From positions 161,729 to 225,728 of the forward strand of contig NZ_JAJIRP010000010.1 of the NCBI RefSeq assembly GCF_025717555.1: 64,000 nucleotides of DNA. Direction: 5' to 3'. The notes under the pieces are model-generated. The model did no database searches. It was not told the DNA's origin and was given only the letters and a program-made list of their open reading frames with translations. Positions 37,804 to 45,552 of this stretch are shown here, piece by piece. Positions within the stretch are counted from its first letter, which is position 1, and every line of letters starts with the position of its first letter. Source of the stretch: Paucibacter sp. B2R-40 (lineage in GTDB: Bacteria > Pseudomonadota > Gammaproteobacteria > Burkholderiales > Burkholderiaceae_C). Position numbers and translations under genes: made by a program.

Positions 37804-38853
37804 ATGACAAATGCAAACAATTCGGCCAACAACCCGGTCGGCCTGACCGGCATCGAATTCACCGAATTCTGTGGCCCGTCGCTGGAACATTTGGACAGCT
37901 TGTTCTGGTCCTTCGGCTTCTCCAAGCTGCGCCGTCATCCCAGCAAGGCGATCAGTTATTACCGCCAGAACGACATCCATTTCTTGCTCAATGGCGAGCG
38001 CGACGGCCATTCGGCCCAGTTCGCCCGCAAACATGGGCCGGCGATCAGCGCCATGGGTTGGCGGGTCGAAAACGCGCAAACTGCACTGACTGCCGCCGTG
38101 GCACGCGGCGCCGTCGCCGTGGCAGACGCCATGAAAGATCACGCCTACCCGGCGGTCTGGGGCATTGGCGAGAGCATCATCTATTTCATCGAGCCGGCCG
38201 CCAACGGACAGACCATCTACGAGCGCGACTTCGTGGCGCTCGATGCCCCGCTGATCCAGGCGGACAAAGGCTTTTTGGCCGTTGATCACCTGACCAATAA
38301 CGTGCCGCCCGGCGAGCAAGACAAATGGGCCAATTTCTACAAGAACATCTTCGGCTTCACGGAAGTGCGCTACTTCGACATCCAGGGCGCCAAGACCGGC
38401 CTGACCAGCTTTGCGCTGCGCTCACCCGACGGCTCGTTTTGCATCCCGATCAATCAGCCCAAGGATGACAAGGACCAGATCGCCGAATACCTGCGCGAGT
38501 ACAAGGGGCCGGGCGTGCAGCATCTGGCCTTCAGCACCCATGACATTCTGAGCTCGCTGGACCAGCTGCAAGGCAGCGGCATCGAGACGCTGGAGATCGA
38601 CGACGACTATTACGCCGAAGTGTTCGAGCGGGTTCAAGGTGTGCGCGAGGACCATGCCCGCCTGCAAGCGCATCAGGTGCTGGTTGACGGCGATGAGCAA
38701 GGGTATCTGCTGCAGATCTTCACCAAGAACATCATCGGCCCGATCTTCATCGAGATCATTCAGCGCGCCAACAACCTGGGCTTTGGCGAAGGCAACTTCG
38801 GTGCGCTGTTCAGGTCACTTGAAAAAGACCAAGAGCGCCGCGGCGTGATTTAA
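37804..38853 (+). CDS. hppD: 4-hydroxyphenylpyruvate dioxygenase
   Basis: A 349-residue Fe(II) enzyme that converts 4-hydroxyphenylpyruvate to homogentisate in tyrosine breakdown. Two VOC domains are visible. The iron ligands are the His in VDHLTNNV, the His in VQHLAFSTHDI and the Glu in IFIEIIQR near the C-terminus. ATG 37804 has GGAGA five bases upstream; the frame extends to 37759 but that part lacks a ribosome site. It is followed after 39 bases by a VOC protein gene. Homogentisate dioxygenase is not in the window. Confidence 0.95.
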   Translation: MTNANNSANNPVGLTGIEFTEFCGPSLEHLDSLFWSFGFSKLRRHPSKAISYYRQNDIHFLLNGERDGHSAQFARKHGPAISAMGWRVENAQTALTAAVARGAVAVADAMKDHAYPAVWGIGESIIYFIEPAANGQTIYERDFVALDAPLIQADKGFLAVDHLTNNVPPGEQDKWANFYKNIFGFTEVRYFDIQGAKTGLTSFALRSPDGSFCIPINQPKDDKDQIAEYLREYKGPGVQHLAFSTHDILSSLDQLQGSGIETLEIDDDYYAEVFERVQGVREDHARLQAHQVLVDGDEQGYLLQIFTKNIIGPIFIEIIQRANNLGFGEGNFGALFRSLEKDQERRGVI

Positions 38854-38892
38854 GCGCAGCTCAAAAAACACTTACCTAGCAGGAGAACAATC

Positions 38893-39438
38893 ATGTTGGT
38901 TCAAGGCATACACCACGTCGCCTACCGCTGCCGCGACGTGCAGGAAACGATTAAGTTCTACAAAGACGCGCTCGATATGGACCTGATTCTGGCAATCTCC
39001 GAGGACCATGTGCCCTCGACCAAGGAGCCCAATCCCTATATGCACATTTTTCTCGACGCCGGTCGCGGCAATGTGCTGGCCTTCTTCGAGCTGCCTGACT
39101 CGCCGGCCCAGGGCCGCGACGAGAACACGCCGGCCTGGGTCCAGCATCTGGCCTTTCAGGTCGAGGACGTGGCGACGCTGGAGCGCAGCAAGGCCAAGTT
39201 GCAGGCCATGGGCATCGAAGTGCTGGGCCCCACCAATCACGAGATTTTCCAGTCCATCTACTTGCACGACCCGAACGGCCACCGCATCGAATTAGCGGCC
39301 AACACCGTCAAGCCCGGTCAGCTGGAGCGCCTGCGGGAACTGGCCCCGACCATGATCGAGGAATGGGGCCGCACACACCGCGCGGTCAAACATGCGGCCT
39401 GGTTGCATGAGAAAGAGTTCGCGCAAGCGGCCGAGTGA
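38893..39438 (+). CDS. VOC-family protein downstream of hppD
   Basis: A 181-residue VOC-fold protein: GIHHVAYRCRDVQETIKFYK carries the first metal-type His, VQHLAFQVEDV the second, and IYLHDPNGHRIELAANT the terminal Glu. These residues fit a functional metal site such as an extradiol-like dioxygenase, isomerase or glyoxalase. AGGAG lies eight bases before the ATG. Its position suggests cotranscription with hppD and a role in aromatic or 2-oxoacid metabolism, but the reaction is unknown. Confidence 0.82.
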   Translation: MLVQGIHHVAYRCRDVQETIKFYKDALDMDLILAISEDHVPSTKEPNPYMHIFLDAGRGNVLAFFELPDSPAQGRDENTPAWVQHLAFQVEDVATLERSKAKLQAMGIEVLGPTNHEIFQSIYLHDPNGHRIELAANTVKPGQLERLRELAPTMIEEWGRTHRAVKHAAWLHEKEFAQAAE

Positions 39439-39447
39439 AGCAAGCAA

Positions 39448-39469
39448 GTCAACGCAAACCCGCGTTGAC
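39448..39469. terminator. Possible terminator hairpin between the VOC gene and korB
   Basis: GTCAACGC and GCGTTGAC form a perfect 8 bp stem with a 6-base loop. It begins ten bases after the VOC stop and overlaps the korB stop codon on the other strand. No long T run follows, so termination is uncertain. Confidence 0.4.
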
Positions 39470-40504
39470 CTTCTCCAGCAGCGCCGACCCCGGACACAGC
39501 TGCGCCTCGCCCAGCCGATTCAAGGCCTGCAGCGGCGTGCGCAAGGCGGCATGCATGTCCTCGGCGTCGGGCTCGATATAGAGCAGGCCGGTCACCACCT
39601 CACCCTCGGCTTGCAGGGCTTGGACATGGGCCATCGCCGCCACCCGGTTGCCGGGGTCATAGTCGGCATGCAGCTTGCGCAGGCGCAAGACCGTGCCGTC
39701 ATGCTGCTCGACATCGACACAGTCGCCCGGTGCCACTTTTGCCGTGATTTCATCCCTTGGGCTGATGAAGTCGATCCGACTGACTGCCTCGTTATGCTCG
39801 CGCACATAGTCATAGCTGCGCGTGCTGCCGGCATGGTTGTTGAAGGCGACGCAGGGGCTGATCACGTCGATGAAAGCGGCACCCTGATGCGCGATCGCGC
39901 CCTTGATCAGTGGCACCAGCTGCTCCTTGTCGCCGGAGAAGCCGCGCGCCACATAGGTGGCGCCGAGTTGCAAGGCCAGGCCTATCAGGTCGACCGGCGA
40001 ATCCGGGTTGACGACCCCCTTCTTGGACTTGGAGCCACGATCGGCGGTGGCCGAAAACTGCCCCTTGGTCAAACCATAAACGCCGTTGTTCTCGACGATG
40101 TAGACCATATTGACGCCGCGCCGCATCACATGGGCGAACTGCCCCAGTCCGATCGAGGCCGAGTCGCCGTCACCGGAGACGCCCAGATAGAGCAGCTCGC
40201 GGTTGGCGAGGTTGGCGCCGGTCAGCACCGAGGGCATGCGGCCATGCACAGTGTTGAAGCCATGCGAGGCGCCTAAAAAGTAGTCCGGCGTCTTGCTGCT
40301 GCAACCAATGCCGGAGAGCTTGGCAACGCGGTGCGGCTCGATATCTAACTCCCAGCATGCCTGGATGATGGCGGCCGAGATCGAATCGTGGCCGCAGCCG
40401 GCGCACAGCGTCGAGACCCGGCCCTCGTAGTCGCGCCGGGTGTAGCCGACCTTGTTGCGGGCCAGCGAGGGGTGGTGTAGCTTGGGTTTGGCGATGTAAG
40501 TCAT
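39449..40504 (-). CDS. korB: 2-oxoacid:acceptor oxidoreductase, beta (thiamine diphosphate) subunit
   Basis: A 351-residue TPP-binding subunit of a 2-oxoacid:ferredoxin-type oxidoreductase. Iron-sulphur or TPP-region cysteines appear in STLCAGCGHDSI and SGIGCSSKTPDYF; the TPP/magnesium motif is GVSGDGDSASIG followed by VENNGVYGLTKGQ. It works with the alpha subunit, whose gene ends 243 bases upstream, and oxidises a 2-oxoacid to the acyl-CoA and CO2. The substrate (2-oxoglutarate, pyruvate or an aromatic 2-oxoacid) cannot be fixed from sequence. Confidence 0.9.
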   Translation of the reverse strand: MTYIAKPKLHHPSLARNKVGYTRRDYEGRVSTLCAGCGHDSISAAIIQACWELDIEPHRVAKLSGIGCSSKTPDYFLGASHGFNTVHGRMPSVLTGANLANRELLYLGVSGDGDSASIGLGQFAHVMRRGVNMVYIVENNGVYGLTKGQFSATADRGSKSKKGVVNPDSPVDLIGLALQLGATYVARGFSGDKEQLVPLIKGAIAHQGAAFIDVISPCVAFNNHAGSTRSYDYVREHNEAVSRIDFISPRDEITAKVAPGDCVDVEQHDGTVLRLRKLHADYDPGNRVAAMAHVQALQAEGEVVTGLLYIEPDAEDMHAALRTPLQALNRLGEAQLCPGSALLEKVNAGLR

Positions 40505-40509
40505 GGCTC

Positions 40510-40748
40510 AGCCTAGATTCGGCAGTTGAAAGCGCCCGAAGGAGTCGTGCCGGGGCTTGCTGGCAAGGCGCGACGACGAAGTGGGCTCTTGCCCACGAGG
40601 AGGAGCAACGCAGTTCAGCGAGTTCCGGCGCGGCTCAGGCGGGCGATTAGCGTTCTCACCCAATTGGTGAGTCTTGTAAACATGAATGTTCCTAGTCTTC
40701 ATCGATGTCCATTCACATTGGGGAGCGATCCACTGCCGAATCTAGGCT
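40510..40748. repeat. MITE-like element with 16 bp terminal inverted repeats between kor alpha and beta genes
   Basis: AGCCTAGATTCGGCAG at 40510-40525 and its exact complement CTGCCGAATCTAGGCT at 40733-40748 bound a 239-base segment with no gene. Inside are two perfect hairpins, GTGGGC/GCCCAC at 40581-40596 and CTCACC/GGTGAG near 40654-40670. On the minus strand TGAGCC occurs just before each boundary region: it spans the kor alpha stop codon and again lies directly before the kor beta ATG, which could be a remnant duplication. No transposase is present. A miniature mobile element or a REP-type structured spacer are the alternatives. Confidence 0.7.
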
Positions 40749-42610
40749 CAATCATCCTGTCCGCTTTGGCTGGCTTGCCCCACCACGCGCAGCGGCTTGA
40801 CCGCCATCGCGTGCACGGCGCGCGTGATCGCTGCGGTGATGAAACGCGCGGTGATCGGCGTGCCGTCGAAGTGCAAGACCGGCAGCAGCCGCGCCGGGTC
40901 GATCTCCAACTCGTTGACCAGCATTGAGCGCAACTGCGCGTCGCGATTTTGCTCAACCACAAAGACGGCGTCATGCGCCTTGATGAAGGCATCCACCGAG
41001 TCTGGGAAGGGAAAGGCGCGCAAGCGCATCGCGTCGAGATGGATATCGTCGGCGGCCAGCAAATCAAGCGCCTCGCTCATCGCCGGGCTGGTGGAGCCGA
41101 AATACAGCACGCCCAGCCGGGTCGGCTTGGCCGCCGCCCGCTGAATCGGCTGCGGCACCAGCTTGGCGGCCGTCGCGAATTTATCCAGCAGCCGGCGCAC
41201 GTTGTAGAGATAGTCGCTTCCAGCTTCCGAGTAGCGCGCATAGGCATCGCGGGTGGTGCCGCGCGTGAAGTAGGCACCCTTGCTCGCGTGCGTGCCCGGC
41301 AGCGTGCGCCAAGGGATGCCGTCGCCGTCCACATCCTTGTAGCGCCCAAAGTCGCGCCCGGCCTCCAACTCGGCCGCCGTCATCACCTTGCCGCGGTCCA
41401 TCTGCCGGGCGTCATCCCAGGCGAAGGGAGCGCACAGACGCTGGTTCATGCCGATGTCCAGATCGGTCATCACGAAGATCGGCGTCTGCAGGCGGTCGGC
41501 CAGGTCGAGCGCGGCGGCCGCGTGCTCAAAGCATTCGGTCGGGTCCTCGGGGAACAAGAGCACATGCTTGGTGTCGCCGTGCGAGGCGTAGGCGCAAGAC
41601 ATCAGGTCGGCCTGTTGCGTGCGGGTGGGCATGCCGGTGGACGGCCCACCGCGCTGCACATTGACGATGGTGACCGGGATCTCGGCAAAGTAGGCCAGGC
41701 CGATGAACTCGGTCATCAGCGAAACGCCCGGCCCCGAGGTCGCAGTAAAGGCGCGTGCGCCATTCCAGCCCGCACCCAAGACCATGCCGATCGAGGCGAT
41801 TTCGTCCTCTGCCTGCACGATCGCATAACGCTGCTCGCCGGTGGCTTTGTCGACGCGGAACTTGGCACAGTATTTCTGGAAGGCCTCGGCCACCGAACTC
41901 GACGGCGTGATCGGGTACCAGGCCGCCACGGTCGCGCCGCCGTAAACCAGCCCCAAGGCCACCGCGCTATTGCCGTCGACAAAGATCTTGTCCCCGACGG
42001 CATCCCGCGTCTCGACCCGCAAACCGACGCTGCCACTCAAGTGCTGGGCCGCATAGTCGCGCCCCAGCTGCAGCGCGCGCAGATTGGACGTCAGCAACTT
42101 TTCCTTGCCCGCGTATTGCTCGCCGAACAAACGCTCGATCTGCGCGGCATCGATGCCGAGCAAGACTGACAAGGCGCCGACGTAGACGATGTTCTTGAAC
42201 AACTGGCGCTGGCGCGGGTCGCTGTAGTTCTCGTTGCAGATCGTCGTCAAGGGCATGCCGATCACATGCACATCGGCACGAAAAGCGCTGGCCGGCAGCG
42301 GCTTGCTGCTGTCGTAAAACAGATAGCCGCCGGGCTCGATCTCGGCCACATCCTGCGTCCAGGTTTGCGGGTTCATCGCGACCATCATGTCGATGCCGCC
42401 CCTGCGGCCCTGATGGCCGGCATCGCTGACGCGCACCTCGTACCAGGTCGGCAGGCCCTGGATATTGCTGGGGAAGATATTGCGCGGGCTGACCGGCACG
42501 CCCATGCGCAGGATCGCCTTGGCAAACAACTCGTTCGCCGAGGCCGAGCCGGAGCCGTTGACATTGGCGAACTTGATGACGAAATCATTCAGGGCTTCGA
42601 GGCGCTTCAT
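40748..42610 (-). CDS. korA: 2-oxoacid:acceptor oxidoreductase, fused gamma-alpha subunit
   Basis: A 620-residue subunit with the gamma domain (residues about 1-190: NGSGSASANELFAKAILRMG, RRGGIDMMVAMN) fused to the alpha domain (GNSAVALGLVYGGATVAAWYPITPSSSVAE, AEDEIASIGMVLGAGWNGAR split by spacing, and TSGPGVSLMTEFIGLAYFAE). This is the usual KorA/VorB-type fusion. It overlaps the upstream FAD/Fe-S subunit gene by four bases (ATGA). With korB it forms the catalytic core. Confidence 0.92.
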   Translation of the reverse strand: MKRLEALNDFVIKFANVNGSGSASANELFAKAILRMGVPVSPRNIFPSNIQGLPTWYEVRVSDAGHQGRRGGIDMMVAMNPQTWTQDVAEIEPGGYLFYDSSKPLPASAFRADVHVIGMPLTTICNENYSDPRQRQLFKNIVYVGALSVLLGIDAAQIERLFGEQYAGKEKLLTSNLRALQLGRDYAAQHLSGSVGLRVETRDAVGDKIFVDGNSAVALGLVYGGATVAAWYPITPSSSVAEAFQKYCAKFRVDKATGEQRYAIVQAEDEIASIGMVLGAGWNGARAFTATSGPGVSLMTEFIGLAYFAEIPVTIVNVQRGGPSTGMPTRTQQADLMSCAYASHGDTKHVLLFPEDPTECFEHAAAALDLADRLQTPIFVMTDLDIGMNQRLCAPFAWDDARQMDRGKVMTAAELEAGRDFGRYKDVDGDGIPWRTLPGTHASKGAYFTRGTTRDAYARYSEAGSDYLYNVRRLLDKFATAAKLVPQPIQRAAAKPTRLGVLYFGSTSPAMSEALDLLAADDIHLDAMRLRAFPFPDSVDAFIKAHDAVFVVEQNRDAQLRSMLVNELEIDPARLLPVLHFDGTPITARFITAAITRAVHAMAVKPLRVVGQASQSGQDD

Positions 42611-44427
42611 GCTGAGACTCCTTTGCTCGCAGAGTCACGGCAGGCCGGACCCGCCTGTGTGGTGTTGAGCAAGAACTTCTGCATATCCCAGGCACCGGTC
42701 GGGCAGCGCTCGGCGCACAGGCCGCAGTGCAGGCAAACATCCTCGTCCTTGACCATCACCCTGCCCGTCTTCAGCTCGGTCGAGACATAGAGCTCCTGCT
42801 CTAGGTTGAGCGCCGGGGCCTTGAGCTTGTGCCGCAGCTCGGCTTCATCATCATTGCCGGTAAAAGTGATGCAATCGGTCGGGCAGATGTCCACGCAGGC
42901 ATCGCACTCGATGCAGGCCGGTGGGCTGAACACCGTCTGCACATCGCAGTTCAGGCAGCGCTGCGCCTCCTTGAAAGCGGTTGCCCCGTCAAAGCCCAGC
43001 TCCACCTCGACCTTGATGCTGGCCAGCGCTTTTTCGGCTGCCGCCCATGGGACCTTGAAGCGCTCGTCATTGGAGACCCCGTTGTCATAGCTCCACTCAT
43101 GGATGCCCATCTTCTGCGACAACAAATTGAACTGCGGCGGCGGCCGCTGGCTCAAAGTCTCGCCGTGCAAGTAACGGTCCATAGACACGGCCGCCTCATG
43201 GCCATGCGCCACCGCTGTGATGATGTTCTTGGGGCCGAAGGCCGCATCGCCGCCAAAAAAGACCTCGGGCCGGCTGGACTGAAAGGTTTTTTCATCCAGC
43301 ACCGGCAAGCCCCAGCGGTTGAAGTCAATGCCGCAGTCGGCCTCGATCCAAGGGAAGGCATTCTCCTGGCCGACCGCCAGCAAGACCTCGTCGCAATCGA
43401 TGAAGACATCGGGGGCGCCGGTCGGCAGCAACTGGCGCCGGCCCTGCTCGTCCAGCTTCGCCTCAATAATCTCGAAACTCATGCCGACCAGCCGGCCCTC
43501 GACATGGACAAAGGCCTTGGGCACATGGAAGTTCAGGATGGGGATGCCCTCATGCTGGGCGTCTTCTTTTTCCCAGGGCGAGGCCTTCATTTCATCGAAG
43601 CCGCTGCGCACGACCACCTTGACCTCTTTGGCGCCCAAGCGTCTGGCCGAGCGACAGCAATCCATCGCGGTGTTGCCGCCGCCCAGCACAATCACGCGCG
43701 GCGCGACCTGCGTCACATGGCCGAAGGACACCGAGGCCAGCCAGTCAATGCCGATGTGAATTTGCGCGGCGGCTTCAAGCCTGCCCGGAATCTGCAAGTC
43801 CCGCCCACGCGGCGCACCGCAGCCGACAAAAACCGCATCGAAGCCCTCGGCCAACAAGGCCGCCATCGAACCGACACGCTCTCCGGCGCGGAACTTGACA
43901 CCCAGGTCGAGGATGTAGCCGGTCTCCTCGTCGATGACGCTTTCGGGCAGGCGAAAACGCGGGATCTGCGTGCGAATAAAGCCGCCCGCCTTGGCCTCGG
44001 CGTCAAACACCGTGACCTCGTAACCGAGCGGAGCCAGGTCGCGCGCGACCGTCAGCGAGGACGGCCCGGCGCCAATGCAGGCAATGCGTTTGCCGTTGCG
44101 CGGCTGCAGCGCCGGCATGCGCGCTTTGACGTCGCCCTTGAGATCGGCGGCAACGCGCTTGAGTCGGCAAATCGCTACCGGTTCGGGCTTCTCACCATTG
44201 TTTTCCTCGACCCGGCCCCTGCGGCAAGCCGGCTCGCAGGGCCGGTCGCAAGTGCGCCCGAGCACACCGGGGAAGACGTTAGAGGTCCAGTTGACCATAT
44301 ACGCATCGGCGTAGCGCCCGGCCGCAATCATGCGTATGTATTCGGGCACGGGGGTGTGGGCGGGGCATGCCCATTGGCAATCCACTACTTTGTGAAAGTA
44401 GCCGGGGTTGGCTTCGGTCGCGCGCAA
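42607..44427 (-). CDS. FAD/Fe-S NAD(P)H-linking subunit of the 2-oxoacid oxidoreductase (GltD-like)
   Basis: A 606-residue flavoprotein. The N-terminal Fe-S domain has CQWACPAHTPVPEY and CDRPCEPACRRG, as in glutamate synthase small subunits. Two dinucleotide folds follow (IACIGAGPSSLTVARDL and VIVLGGGNTAMDCCRSARRL). The C-terminus carries two 4Fe-4S clusters (CIECDACVDICPTDC and CLHCGLCAERCPTGA). It probably passes electrons from the 2-oxoacid oxidoreductase to NAD(P)+, as in phenylglyoxylate dehydrogenase (PadH-like). The start is TTG 44427 with GGAG six bases upstream. It is the first gene of the kor operon. Confidence 0.85.
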   Translation of the reverse strand: MRATEANPGYFHKVVDCQWACPAHTPVPEYIRMIAAGRYADAYMVNWTSNVFPGVLGRTCDRPCEPACRRGRVEENNGEKPEPVAICRLKRVAADLKGDVKARMPALQPRNGKRIACIGAGPSSLTVARDLAPLGYEVTVFDAEAKAGGFIRTQIPRFRLPESVIDEETGYILDLGVKFRAGERVGSMAALLAEGFDAVFVGCGAPRGRDLQIPGRLEAAAQIHIGIDWLASVSFGHVTQVAPRVIVLGGGNTAMDCCRSARRLGAKEVKVVVRSGFDEMKASPWEKEDAQHEGIPILNFHVPKAFVHVEGRLVGMSFEIIEAKLDEQGRRQLLPTGAPDVFIDCDEVLLAVGQENAFPWIEADCGIDFNRWGLPVLDEKTFQSSRPEVFFGGDAAFGPKNIITAVAHGHEAAVSMDRYLHGETLSQRPPPQFNLLSQKMGIHEWSYDNGVSNDERFKVPWAAAEKALASIKVEVELGFDGATAFKEAQRCLNCDVQTVFSPPACIECDACVDICPTDCITFTGNDDEAELRHKLKAPALNLEQELYVSTELKTGRVMVKDEDVCLHCGLCAERCPTGAWDMQKFLLNTTQAGPACRDSASKGVSA

Positions 44428-44612
44428 GGCTGTCTCCTTTGTGGGACCTTGGGCTGCGGTTTGCTTTTTCAGCTGCCGGCCCAGACCCTTGATTTATGTA
44501 TCGCCAACAAAATCCTACGCTTTGCTGAAGCCCATCGGTATAGGCGCTGACCCTTGGGAGCGGCTTGAAACGACGACGCTGATTTGCCTCAGCCGCACAC
44601 TGCGATTAAGAT

Positions 44613-44634
44613 GTAAATTGTTTATACGATTTAC
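44613..44634. promoter_or_regulatory. Inverted repeat in the promoter region of the H1-like gene
   Basis: GTAAAT and ATTTAC flank ten bases containing TTTATAC, 14 bases before the H1-like ATG. It may be an operator or overlap the -10. The 220-base region 44428-44647 between this gene and the divergent kor operon holds no other feature I can support. Confidence 0.4.
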
Positions 44635-44647
44635 CAAGAGGAGCACC

Positions 44648-45523
44648 ATGCAAAACAACCCATCCGCGCCAGTCAGCGAAGCCAGCATCCCGGCAGCTAC
44701 AAGCCAAGAGACCACCCCCACGGTAGCAACCACGCCCGCCGCTATCGAGGCCAAGCCGCTCGCAGAGCCTGAGGTTCAGCCTGCTGCGAAGCCTGCTACG
44801 AAGCCGACTGCCAAAGCTACTGCAACGCGCGCACCCAAGGCGCTGAGCAAGGCCGCCGCTTGGCCGATCGCTCGCGTTGCCGATACAGCCGCCGCCAAGC
44901 CTGCAGCCAAGTCAGTTGCCAAGCCTGCACCGACAAGCATCTCAGCTGCAGCGGCGACTCCTTTCGCTAAGGCTGCAGCCACAGCTCCGGCAAAATCACC
45001 AGCCAAATCACCAGCCAAATCACCAGCCAAATCAGCTGTCAAAGCGGTTGCTAAGTCTCCCGCCAAGCCCACCGCCAAAGTTGCAGCCAGCGCGCCCGTG
45101 AAGGCTGTGGCAAAAGCGCCGATCAAAGCTGCAGTCAAAGCAGTCGCGCAAGTTGCAGCAAAGCCAGCGAGCAAGCCAGCGCCCAAGTCAGCCGCCAAAG
45201 CACCGATCAAGGCTGCAGCCAAGCCTAGCGCCAAGCCGGCTGTGCCCGCCCTGCCAAAGGCAGTCGCTGCCAAGCCAGCCATCAGCAGCGAAGCCAAGCC
45301 CAAGCTCAAGCTGGTACGTGACAGCTTCACCATGCCACGCGCTGACTTTGAACTGATCGCACGCCTGAAGGACCGTGCCATCGGCTTCAAGCGTTCGACC
45401 AAAAAGAGCGAGTTGCTGCGTGCCGGCCTGCAAGCCTTGATGGATTTGACCGACAAGCAATTGGCGGCGATTCTGACGGCGCTGACGCCCATCAAGGCCG
45501 GCCGCCCCAAGAAGAACGACTGA
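44648..45523 (+). CDS. Histone H1-like Ala/Lys/Pro-rich DNA-binding protein
   Basis: A 291-residue protein. Residues about 30-225 are a low-complexity tail dominated by Ala, Lys and Pro with many PAKS/AAKP units, as in eukaryotic H1 tails and AlgP-type proteins. The C-terminal 65 residues form a folded module (VRDSFTMPRADFELIARLKD, KKSELLRAGLQALMDLT) seen in other Burkholderiales H1-like proteins and resembling a ribbon-helix-helix-type domain. It probably binds DNA and compacts the nucleoid. GAGGAG lies five bases before ATG 44648. Upstream open frame to 44408 is not used. Confidence 0.85.
   Translation: MQNNPSAPVSEASIPAATSQETTPTVATTPAAIEAKPLAEPEVQPAAKPATKPTAKATATRAPKALSKAAAWPIARVADTAAAKPAAKSVAKPAPTSISAAAATPFAKAAATAPAKSPAKSPAKSPAKSAVKAVAKSPAKPTAKVAASAPVKAVAKAPIKAAVKAVAQVAAKPASKPAPKSAAKAPIKAAAKPSAKPAVPALPKAVAAKPAISSEAKPKLKLVRDSFTMPRADFELIARLKDRAIGFKRSTKKSELLRAGLQALMDLTDKQLAAILTALTPIKAGRPKKND
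44993..45034 (+). repeat. 12 bp tandem repeat in the H1-like gene
   Basis: AAATCACCAGCC occurs three and a half times and encodes Lys-Ser-Pro-Ala units (KSPAKSPAKSPAKS). The perfect identity at the DNA level marks it as a recent expansion within an otherwise diverged repeat tail. Confidence 0.95.
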
Positions 45524-45552
45524 AAAAGCCGCTGGGGCTGCAGGGCTTTAGA

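Noticed and set aside
44993..45034. Tandem repeats considered as a CRISPR-like array
   Set aside because: Units are 12 bp without spacers and are in frame within a coding low-complexity tail.
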